Part shown: positions 53,909-61,952 of the stretch, piece by piece | Layout: every line of letters begins with the position of its first letter | How positions within the stretch are numbered: position 1 is the stretch's first letter | Assembly (NCBI RefSeq): GCF_000383615.1 | Contig: NZ_KB911612.1 | Coordinates: 1-64,000, forward strand | Direction of reading: 5' to 3' | Origin: Streptomyces canus 299MFChir4.1 | Lineage (GTDB): Bacteria; Actinomycetota; Actinomycetes; Streptomycetales; Streptomycetaceae | DNA: 64,000 nucleotides | Notes under the pieces: model-generated | The model's database searches: none | Seen by the model: the letters and a program-made list of their open reading frames with translations, nothing else | Told to the model about the DNA's origin: nothing | Position numbers and translations under genes: made by a program

Positions 53909-54585
53909 TCAGTGGGTCTCGGTTTCGTCGGTCGGCGCCGTGGAGCGTAGTTCGACGCAGCATTCCCCGGGGCTGGGTGCCAGGACGGCCTGGACCGCCG
54001 GGGCGCGGAGTCCTTGCAGGGAGCCGGTGAGGAAGGCGTGGTTCATGCCGCAGACCAGGTCGGGGGCTTCTCGTGCGGGCTCGAAGCCGTACCGGTCGAG
54101 CATGTGCTCGCACAGGGTCAGGCCTCTCTCGGCGCCGAGTCTGGCAGGGCGCAGCTGGGTGCGTTCTTCCTCGCCGAGTTCTTCGCCCCGCTGTCCTGCC
54201 GTGCGCATCGCCGCTTGAGTGGCGGTCTCGTTTCGCCTTCGGTCACGACGGCCTGGACGAGCAGGTCAGCGAGGAGTTCATGGCGGCGGTCCGGGATGCT
54301 GACGCGGCTCGGCGTGACGGTGGGCTCGTACACCTTGGGCTGCCGGCCGACTTCGCGGACGCCCGTGGGGGCGGCGTAGCGGGCGCTCAGCAGGCCGACG
54401 TCGACAAGCTTGTCGAGGTGGAAGGCGGCGAGTTCGCGCGATATTCCGACGGTGGCGGCCGCCTCGTCGCGCGTGACGGGGTGGCGGGCGCGGCGGATGA
54501 ACGCGAACATCTGCCGTCGGGTGCCCTCGCCGAGCGCGTTGACGGAGTCGATCGCGGCGGCGTCGGAGGAGATCGGCGGGGGCAT
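53909..54585 (-). pseudogene. Winged-helix (ArsR/TrmB-like) regulator with one frameshift
   Basis: Starts at ATG 54585. Residues about 10-75 form a winged helix: NALGEGTRRQMFAFIRRARH, then VTRDEAAATVGISRELAAFH and LDKLVDVGLLSARY. The frame breaks near 54233. Restoring one A in GAAAC continues as QAAMRTAGQRGEELGEEERT to the normal end with CEHMLDRYGFEPAREAPDLV and PGECCVELR, a domain with cysteines like those of PaaX/ArsR-type sensors in Streptomyces. Full length would be about 225 residues. It may be a true frameshift or a sequencing indel. Confidence 0.68.
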
Positions 54586-54711
54586 GTCGCGACATCACCG
54601 GCGCTGAGTTCCAGCGGGGGAAGAAAAGGACTCTGCACAGAACCCGGGGCCGTACTCGGGTGGCCCGTGTCCTGCCCGCCCGAGAGGTGCTGAACGTGGT
54701 TATTTGGAGGG

Positions 54712-55713
54712 ATGATCAGCAACGTTCGCGCCCGTGTCCTGCCGTCCTCGCAACGCCGCTCGCTGGACGAACTGACCGAGGATCTGATCCTCTCCTGTGG
54801 GGACACCACGGCCAAGCGCTCCGCGTTCTGGACGATGCTGACGCTGTCGTCGGTCATCGCGGCAGGTGGTGTGCTCACGGACTCGACGGCAACCGTGATC
54901 GGCGCCATGATCATCGCGCCACTGTCCACGCCGATCATGGGCATTGCCCTGGGTTCGGTGCAGCGCCGCCGCACCGGATCGGTCATGGTCGTCCTCCTCG
55001 CGTGCGTGCTGGTGATCGCGATCGGGATGGCCATGTCGCTGGCTCTTCCCAGCAACTACGACCTGCTGTCCAACAGCCAGATCTCCTCGCGGACGTCGCC
55101 TGACCTCATGGACTTGATCGCCGCCCTGGCGACCGGGCTGGCCGGCGCAGTCGCGCTGGCCCGTCGGGACGTCGCCGCCGTACTGCCCGGAGTTGCCATC
55201 GCCATCTCCCTCGTCCCACCCCTCGTGGTGGTCGGGGTGTGCCTGGGGAAGCTGTCAGGATGGCTGTCCCTGGGCGCACTCGCACTGTTCTTGTCGAACC
55301 TCTTCGCCCTGGTCTTCGCGGGCATGCTGGTCTTCGCCTCACTCGGCTACGGCACCGAGACCGACAAAGCGGCCGGGCGCCCCGCCCGCAGCGCATCTGC
55401 CGCCATGGCCCTGCTGTTCGTCGTCGTGCTCATTCCGCTGACAGCCAACACCGTGGCCACCTTGCTGCTCAACGCATGGACCGGCCGCACCAAGGAGGCG
55501 GCACAGCAGTGGCTCACCGACGATCCGGGCGCATCCGTCACAAGTGTCGACGCGAATTCCCGGACCATGTACATCCACGTCCGCACTCCCCGAGAACTCC
55601 CGCCGGTGCAGTCCCTGCTCGACCGGCTCGACGGACAGATCCCGGACGGCATCCCCGTCGTGGTGGACGCCTCACGGGGCCGGCGCATCAACGCCGGAAA
55701 GGTCGGCGGCTGA
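54712..55713 (+). CDS. DUF389 membrane protein
   Basis: A 333-residue protein from ATG 54712; GGAGG ends one base before the start, an unusually tight spacing. About six hydrophobic helices include the DUF389 signature GAMIIAPLSTPIMGIALGSV and later GVAIAISLVPPLVVVGVCLG. A soluble alpha/beta tail of about 80 residues follows. The function is unknown; family members are inner-membrane proteins sometimes next to transporters or stress genes. Divergent from the HTH gene at 54585. Confidence 0.83.
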   Translation: MISNVRARVLPSSQRRSLDELTEDLILSCGDTTAKRSAFWTMLTLSSVIAAGGVLTDSTATVIGAMIIAPLSTPIMGIALGSVQRRRTGSVMVVLLACVLVIAIGMAMSLALPSNYDLLSNSQISSRTSPDLMDLIAALATGLAGAVALARRDVAAVLPGVAIAISLVPPLVVVGVCLGKLSGWLSLGALALFLSNLFALVFAGMLVFASLGYGTETDKAAGRPARSASAAMALLFVVVLIPLTANTVATLLLNAWTGRTKEAAQQWLTDDPGASVTSVDANSRTMYIHVRTPRELPPVQSLLDRLDGQIPDGIPVVVDASRGRRINAGKVGG

Positions 55714-55921
55714 GGATCGCATCAGCATCTCGCCCCGAAGAACATCCACCAAAATGACCGCCGCGCCCTGACGCCGTCCCGCGCCACAAGAGATGCCTCC
55801 GCGGCCCAATGCGGTCCTCGCGGTACATGGCACGAGAGCCTCCCCCACCTCACCCCATCCGCAAGGGCCGCCGTCCACCATGTGTGCCACGGCTCAGCCC
55901 TGCGGGAAGATCGGGCGTTCG

Positions 55922-58900
55922 TCACGGCCACGGCTCGGTAGGCCGTACCGTGTCGAACGCCAGGCCGCTCGCGGTCTCCCCCGTGCCGGCGGTCTTCTCC
56001 CTGCGCACCCAGCTGTGCAAGGTGCCGTCGGACCAGCGGGCCAGGACGGGGCGGCGGGCGACCAGGACTCCCTCGCGCGGTACCTCCTCCTCGTGCAGCC
56101 ACAGTCCGGGGGTGATGAGACGGCCCTCGGGGCGGGAGTCGAGGCCGGGGCCGGTGAGGGTGGCCAGGCGGAACCGGATCTGGCCGGCTCGCACCGGTTC
56201 GGGGACGAGGGGGAACCAGAAGTCGGGGACGATGGACTGGACCGCGTACGCGGGCACCGCATCGGGTCCGGGTACGGCCGTTTCGGGCGGCGCGTTGCGG
56301 GCCCAGCGGTCGCGGCGGTCGACCTGTTCGCCGCGGCCGTCGGTGTAGTGGTGCTGAACCGCCCAGGCGAGGTTGGCCAGTTCGTCGCGGGCGAGGAGAA
56401 CCCGTTCGAGGGGCTGTCCCGGCTGGCCGCGTTCGGAGGGCAGGATCAGCAGCCCGGACGCGGCCGGGTGGTCCGGGTCGGGGCTGCTCAGGGTGAACAT
56501 CGTCCAGGACGGGTCGTCGCGGCCGGCCCGCTCGACCAGGTGGTGGCGGCCGAACACGTCCCGTACGAGGAGCCGGTCCAGGACGGTCAGTGACGCGGCC
56601 GGCACCTCCAGCGGCACCAGGAACCAGTCGTTGCCGAAGACCGTGGCGAACGAGATCAGCAGCAGCCGCCCGGTGTCCAGTGCGGAGACGTCCGCCGCGC
56701 TGAGGTCGACGCGCGCGTCCTCCATCTCCCAGAACCGGTCGGCCGGCAGCCCCCCGTACCGCACGGTGGAGGGCAGGCCCTCCTGTGCGAACGCCCGGCT
56801 CTGTCCAGGCGGTGCCGGCTCGGCGTCGGGGTCGGGGTGGACGTCGAGGGAGTACCAGTCCAGGCCGTCGCCCTGGTACTCCTCGGCCCGCAGGACGGTG
56901 CCGCCGGTGGACAGTTCGGCCGCGTATTCGCCGCGATGCGGGTCGAAGCAGTCCGGGCCGTGCTCGGCCAGCCGGCCGGCCCACCAGGTCCGCCAGCGGG
57001 CGGCCACCTCGCCGAGGCGCGCGTCGGGTCCGGCGTCGAAGGTGCCCACGTCCAGCGCGGCCGCCACCGATGCCGCGTCGGGCAGACCGCCGTCGAGCAG
57101 GCCGATCAGGCCGACGTCCGCGACGTCCGGCTCCTCCCCGGTGCGAAGTCGGTGCGGGGCCAGGGCCGTCAGGGCGGCGGCGAGCAGTCCGGCGTCGTCG
57201 GACATGCGCAGCAACGCCGCGCCGCCCTCGGCGCGCAGCCGCTCGTCGACCTGGACGGGCTCGTCCTCGATCTGGGTGTCCAGCGGGCCCTGGCCGAGGT
57301 CGTACGGCACCCAGTCGGTGGCCCCGCCCGGGCGCCAGGCATCGACGGGCGCGCTGCTGCCGCTCATCCGCACCACGGCCGGGGATCCGGCGTCCTGGGC
57401 GGCGAACTCCCCGAACTGCCACTGCCGGGTGAGCAGCCACAGCGGGTCGTGCACCCGGGCGGCGAGGCCTGCGTCGACGTCGGTGGCCCGGTGCCGGGGC
57501 TGCAGCTGGAAGGGGCCCTCGGGGTCGGTGTCGTCCCTTTTCGACTCGATCCGGGCCAGGGCCCGGCCGGTCGCGCTCCGCTGGGCGATGCGGATGCCGG
57601 GCAGGAGCGAGTTCAGCGCGCTCAGGTCCTGGTGGTCGACAGCGCGCAGCTTGGCCAGTTCCAGGGTCTCCCGCAGCACCTGCATCAGCCCGTCGGAGGT
57701 CCACCCGCGGTCCAGGTCCGGGGGGACCGCAAGGAGCACACTGTGCGGGGCCTTGGCGTCCGGGCGGTCGTAGTGGAAGGCGACGCCCGTCAGTTCGGTC
57801 TCCGGCGCAGGCTCGGGTCCCGGCGGCGGCTGCTCGGAGCCGGGGAGGAGTTCGATCCACTCGTCCAGGACGACTCCGGTGACTGCCGCGTCCGCCGCGA
57901 TGTCGTGCGGTGCGTGCCAGACCAGGTGGGTCGTGGCAGGCGGGCGCTGCCCGGCGGGGAAGGGCCCGCCGATCCAGGCGTCGCCGTCGGTCGTCGGATG
58001 CTGGGCCGCGCACAGCCGTTCCACGCGTCCGGCCCGGTTCCCGGCCAGCAGCAGCGTCTCGTGCAGGTTGCGCACCGTGGGGCGTACGGCCGCGTTGCGC
58101 CGCAGCCAGTCCTCCATGTGGGCGCCCGGCAGATCGCCGCGACCCGTCGGCGGCGAGGTCGTCGCGGTGAGCGCGGGCAGCAGCGGGAGGTCCGCGGCGA
58201 GCACCGGGGACAGCTCCGTGCGGGCCCGCGCGAGCCAGGCGTCGGTCGATCCGGGTGTGACCTCCTCGGTGGCCAGTGCGCTGATCTTGTCCTTGGCGGG
58301 GTGCCCGGCGAGCGACGGGCTCGCGGCGAAGGCGGCGAGGCGGGTGCGCAGCTTCGTCGTGTCGACCGAGCGGCCGGCACCGCCGTCGGGCAGGTGCGAC
58401 GGCAGCAGCGGCTGTGCGGTCGACAGCAAGGACCGGATCCGGGTCGCCCTGCCGTGCAGTCCGCTCCAGCCAGGTCCGGTGAACACGACGGGGGTCTGGG
58501 GCGGCACGCCCATCGCGCCCTGAACCGCCCTGCGCAGCGCGGCCGGTTCCGCGCCGGCCGCGTCCAGTACGGCGCTCAGGGCGCCCAGACCCAGCCGGTC
58601 GGCGGTGAGTTCGAAGGGGCGGGGCTCCGCCTGACCGTCGTCGAGTCGGCCGGCGAGGGTCCAGCCCGTCGCGGGGCCGAGGAGATGGGCGACCCAGGCC
58701 TCCAGCGCGGGTTGCAGCGCGGCGAGCGGGTCGGCGGGCCAGCCTGTCGGAGCGGTCGGTTCGGCTGGGAGCAGCGCGGCAATGCGGTGCGTCACGGCGC
58801 GGGCCCGGTGCGGGGTGCGCAGGACGCGGAAGGCGTCCGGCACGTCCTCACCGCGCCCGAGGGTGTCGGCGGTCAGACCCGCGCGGATCGGGTTTCCACC

Positions 58901-61900
58901 CACCAACTGGTGGACGCTCTCGGCCAGTACGAGGTCCCCCACCGCGTCGAGCGCGTCGGCGAGGTCGTCCAGTAGCGGAGTCACCGCCGCCCGGTCGCTC
59001 TCCGAGCCGACCACCGGCGCCCGGTCGATGACGCTGGCCAGGTCGGGGGCGCCGGCCCCGGCCCGCGCGAGGGCCATGCCGTCGACGACGTTGCGGGCGG
59101 AGACCGCCTCCGCGCTGCGCGCCCACAGGTGCGCGTCGGTCCCCTCGGGCGCCGTCTCAGGAACGACGGGCAGCGGGAACTGGCGGCGGAACCGCTCGAT
59201 GAGGTGATCCAACTCGGCGTCGTGCAGGGCGCGTTCGAACCGATAGCCCAGCAGGGAGCCCAGGTTCTGCCCCTGCCGTACCCCGCCGAGCAGCCAGCGG
59301 GCGACGCGGGCGCGGCGGGAGGTGAGGTTGACCGCGTAGCTCTGCTCGTCGGGGTTGCCGAGGAATCCGGACCGCAGGACGGCCGCCGTGGCCGCGTGGT
59401 GCAGCGACGGCGCGTGGATGTAGCCGTCCTTCGCGGACAGCTCCACGGTCGTGGCCACGTCGTCCAGCTGGATCTCCAGCTGTTCTCTCGGCACCGGCGG
59501 ACGCAGGTTCTCCACCCAGCCGTAGCAGCCGAACCGCACGCCCTGGGTGCCGGAGGCCCGCAGCTCGGTCAGCCGCTTCGACGCCAGTGAGGTGATCCAG
59601 GCGTCCAGGCGGTGCGAGTGGACGTCGATGACCTCCAGCAGCAGCTCGGGGAGCCGGGACACCGGTACGGCGGCCAGGGTGCGCAGGGCCTGCTCCAGCC
59701 TGGGCAGCGCGGCCGCGGCCCGGGTGGCGGCGGCGACGCGTTCCGCTCGCTCGCTCTCGTCCAGGCCGTCCAGCACATCGGCGACGAGTTGGTCCACGTC
59801 GCCGGTGACGGCCAGGGCCTGCCGCAGGGGGTCGCCGGCGGGGTCGAAGTCGCCCAGGAAGGTGGACCAGTTGGGCAGGAACAGCAGCGCGTCGAGCACC
59901 CCGCTCATGTCCCGTTCGTCATCGGGGACTTCCTCGGATCCGTCCTCGTCCTCGACCGGCTCCTCCCCCGCCACCGGCTCCTCGCCCTCGGTCGGCGGCT
60001 CCTCCTCCAGGCCCGGAAGATCGAAGAACGTGCTCCGCCGAGCGGGGGTCTCGCGTCCGGTGGACAGCTCCACCGGCCACTCGGCGTCGTACGCCGTGGC
60101 GTCCAGCTCCCCCGCCAGGAACGCCCGTACGGCACCCAGGTAGTCCGCTGTGGCGGCCGCGCGGGCGGGAAAGGCCTCGGCGTCCGGGGTCAGCCGGGTG
60201 ACGAACTCGGGGACGCCGGACGCCTCGTCCAGGCTCCAGCCGAGCGAGGTCCAGCCGTTGCTGGTCGTCGTCCAGCGGGCGAGGCCGTCGGGCGGCAGAG
60301 CGGGCAGGCCGAGTGTCGCGGGGGGTGCGTCGAGCGGGGTGAACGGCACCGCGCGGGCCGGCCCGCTCATCCTGATCATGGCCAGGCCTGTGGCCACGGG
60401 CAGCCGCTGCAACGCCTCGACCGCGACCCGGTCCACGGGCTTGCCCGGTTCGACGCGCGGGATGGTCACCTCCTCCTCGCCGTTGTCCTGCACCTCCCGA
60501 TGGTCCACCACCGCCCGCCAGCGTTCCCGCAGCCGCATCAGCCAGGGTGCGATCACCGCGTCGACGTCGTCGGCGCGTTCGGCGCGCCAGTCGTCCAGCG
60601 CTGTCACGGGCAGGACACCGTACGGCTGACGGCCGACGCGCAGCATCGGCAGCGGTCCGCGGCCGCGCACGTGTGCGGCGATGTGCTCACGGACGGCCCG
60701 CCATGGTCCCTCGGGAGAGACACCGCTCGGCTGTCTGGTGCCCAGGTCGATGGTGGTCAGCGCGGCCTCGGCGAAGCCCTTGCCGAGCGTGGGCCAGGTG
60801 AGCAGGGTCAGGGCGGCGACAGCCGACGGCGCGGCGTCGTCGGCGCCGGGGCAGCCGCGCAGGAACCCGGCGTCCGGCACGCCCAGCGCGGTAGCGAGGG
60901 TGTCGGCGACCGGCCGCTCCCCCGCCTCCGGGTCGGGGTCCGGGCCGGGATAGGCAGGGGCCGAGGACCAACCCGAGCGGGAGCGTGGGGTGTTGTTGGT
61001 GGCGGTGCCGGAGGGCAGCAGGCCGAGGCCGCTGCCGTAGCGGTGACCGTGCAGCAGGTCGCGCAGCCGGGCAGCGCCGTCCACGGGCGCATCGTCGCGT
61101 ACGCCGACCACCAGCAACTGGTCCAGGTTCTCGGTGTTCTCGGGCGGGACGATCAGCTCGATGCCCATGCCGGCCTTGACCGCTTCGAACCAGTCGGTCT
61201 CCCAGCCCTCGTCCTCGGCGCGCAGCAGGCCGATCGGCAGCGGGTCGGGCACTGGTCGGCCCAGCTTGTCGACCACCACCTCGCCCTCGAACAGCCCGAG
61301 GAAGCGCCAGCGCCTCGGCATGGCCACCGCGTGCGGACGCTGCTCCTGGGGGTCGTCGGTCCGCAGGGCGGGCGCCGGGGCGCCGGGACGGCAGGCGCGG
61401 ACCGCCCAGGAGGCGCGGGCCGGGCGCAGCTTGGTGAGCACGTCCTGCCATGCCTCGGGGCCGGGGTTCTGCCAGTACGCGGTACCGGCGGCGACCTCGG
61501 CGGGAGTGAGCGCGGGCTCGAAGCGGGACAGCAGGATGTCGTCCGGGTAGATCCGCACCCGCAGGGTCCTCGGCTCCCACCAGATGGTCTCGACCCGCAC
61601 CGGCAGCAGCGCGATGGGCTCCGTGTTGTTCTCGGGGAACAGCGGCTCGCCCACGGCCAGCGCCCGCGTCAGCTCCTCCTGGGCCCCGGCGGCCAGGCGG
61701 TTCAACTCCTCGGCCCTGTTCTGGAGTTCCGGCAGCGCCGCCTCGGCCGCGGCGAGCGCCTCGGCGGCTGTGGGTGGGAAGGGGGGATCGGGCAGTCCGG
61801 CCTGGATGTGCGCCCGTAGACGCCGTACCACGGCCTCCTGCTCATCGGCGAGGGCCTGCGCGGTGTCCGCTTCGGTACGCGCCCGGTCCAGTCGCGCGCG

Positions 61901-61921
61901 GGCGGCGAAGGCGTCGGTCAT
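55922..61921 (-). CDS. Giant protein of unknown function (1999 aa)
   Basis: An uninterrupted 6-kb gene from ATG 61921 with GAGGAC before the start. Residues about 10-100 are a coiled coil (RARLDRARTEADTAQALADE). Then come IALLPVRVETIWWEPRTLRV and RIYPDDILLSRFEPALTPAE near 105-140. Acidic linker near 690-720. Near 1500: LLTRQWQFGEFAAQDAGSPA. Near 1780: RLLVRDVFGRHHLVERAGRD. No signal peptide, no membrane helix, no known catalytic motif. It is 31 nt behind the second giant gene and certainly co-transcribed. I recall similar LPVRxET/YPDDI proteins as uncharacterised in several phyla, but cannot name a family. Its size suggests a structural or scaffold role, which is inference only. Confidence 0.7.
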   Translation of the reverse strand: MTDAFAARARLDRARTEADTAQALADEQEAVVRRLRAHIQAGLPDPPFPPTAAEALAAAEAALPELQNRAEELNRLAAGAQEELTRALAVGEPLFPENNTEPIALLPVRVETIWWEPRTLRVRIYPDDILLSRFEPALTPAEVAAGTAYWQNPGPEAWQDVLTKLRPARASWAVRACRPGAPAPALRTDDPQEQRPHAVAMPRRWRFLGLFEGEVVVDKLGRPVPDPLPIGLLRAEDEGWETDWFEAVKAGMGIELIVPPENTENLDQLLVVGVRDDAPVDGAARLRDLLHGHRYGSGLGLLPSGTATNNTPRSRSGWSSAPAYPGPDPDPEAGERPVADTLATALGVPDAGFLRGCPGADDAAPSAVAALTLLTWPTLGKGFAEAALTTIDLGTRQPSGVSPEGPWRAVREHIAAHVRGRGPLPMLRVGRQPYGVLPVTALDDWRAERADDVDAVIAPWLMRLRERWRAVVDHREVQDNGEEEVTIPRVEPGKPVDRVAVEALQRLPVATGLAMIRMSGPARAVPFTPLDAPPATLGLPALPPDGLARWTTTSNGWTSLGWSLDEASGVPEFVTRLTPDAEAFPARAAATADYLGAVRAFLAGELDATAYDAEWPVELSTGRETPARRSTFFDLPGLEEEPPTEGEEPVAGEEPVEDEDGSEEVPDDERDMSGVLDALLFLPNWSTFLGDFDPAGDPLRQALAVTGDVDQLVADVLDGLDESERAERVAAATRAAAALPRLEQALRTLAAVPVSRLPELLLEVIDVHSHRLDAWITSLASKRLTELRASGTQGVRFGCYGWVENLRPPVPREQLEIQLDDVATTVELSAKDGYIHAPSLHHAATAAVLRSGFLGNPDEQSYAVNLTSRRARVARWLLGGVRQGQNLGSLLGYRFERALHDAELDHLIERFRRQFPLPVVPETAPEGTDAHLWARSAEAVSARNVVDGMALARAGAGAPDLASVIDRAPVVGSESDRAAVTPLLDDLADALDAVGDLVLAESVHQLVGGNPIRAGLTADTLGRGEDVPDAFRVLRTPHRARAVTHRIAALLPAEPTAPTGWPADPLAALQPALEAWVAHLLGPATGWTLAGRLDDGQAEPRPFELTADRLGLGALSAVLDAAGAEPAALRRAVQGAMGVPPQTPVVFTGPGWSGLHGRATRIRSLLSTAQPLLPSHLPDGGAGRSVDTTKLRTRLAAFAASPSLAGHPAKDKISALATEEVTPGSTDAWLARARTELSPVLAADLPLLPALTATTSPPTGRGDLPGAHMEDWLRRNAAVRPTVRNLHETLLLAGNRAGRVERLCAAQHPTTDGDAWIGGPFPAGQRPPATTHLVWHAPHDIAADAAVTGVVLDEWIELLPGSEQPPPGPEPAPETELTGVAFHYDRPDAKAPHSVLLAVPPDLDRGWTSDGLMQVLRETLELAKLRAVDHQDLSALNSLLPGIRIAQRSATGRALARIESKRDDTDPEGPFQLQPRHRATDVDAGLAARVHDPLWLLTRQWQFGEFAAQDAGSPAVVRMSGSSAPVDAWRPGGATDWVPYDLGQGPLDTQIEDEPVQVDERLRAEGGAALLRMSDDAGLLAAALTALAPHRLRTGEEPDVADVGLIGLLDGGLPDAASVAAALDVGTFDAGPDARLGEVAARWRTWWAGRLAEHGPDCFDPHRGEYAAELSTGGTVLRAEEYQGDGLDWYSLDVHPDPDAEPAPPGQSRAFAQEGLPSTVRYGGLPADRFWEMEDARVDLSAADVSALDTGRLLLISFATVFGNDWFLVPLEVPAASLTVLDRLLVRDVFGRHHLVERAGRDDPSWTMFTLSSPDPDHPAASGLLILPSERGQPGQPLERVLLARDELANLAWAVQHHYTDGRGEQVDRRDRWARNAPPETAVPGPDAVPAYAVQSIVPDFWFPLVPEPVRAGQIRFRLATLTGPGLDSRPEGRLITPGLWLHEEEVPREGVLVARRPVLARWSDGTLHSWVRREKTAGTGETASGLAFDTVRPTEPWP

Positions 61922-61952
61922 GTCCTCACTGCTCCTGTCCTCGGCACAGTGG

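Noticed and set aside
59612..61819. A 735-residue plus-strand open frame opposite the giant gene
   Set aside because: Shadow frame: repetitive Gly/Arg/Val/Gln composition, no domain; likewise 56837-58975 on the same strand.
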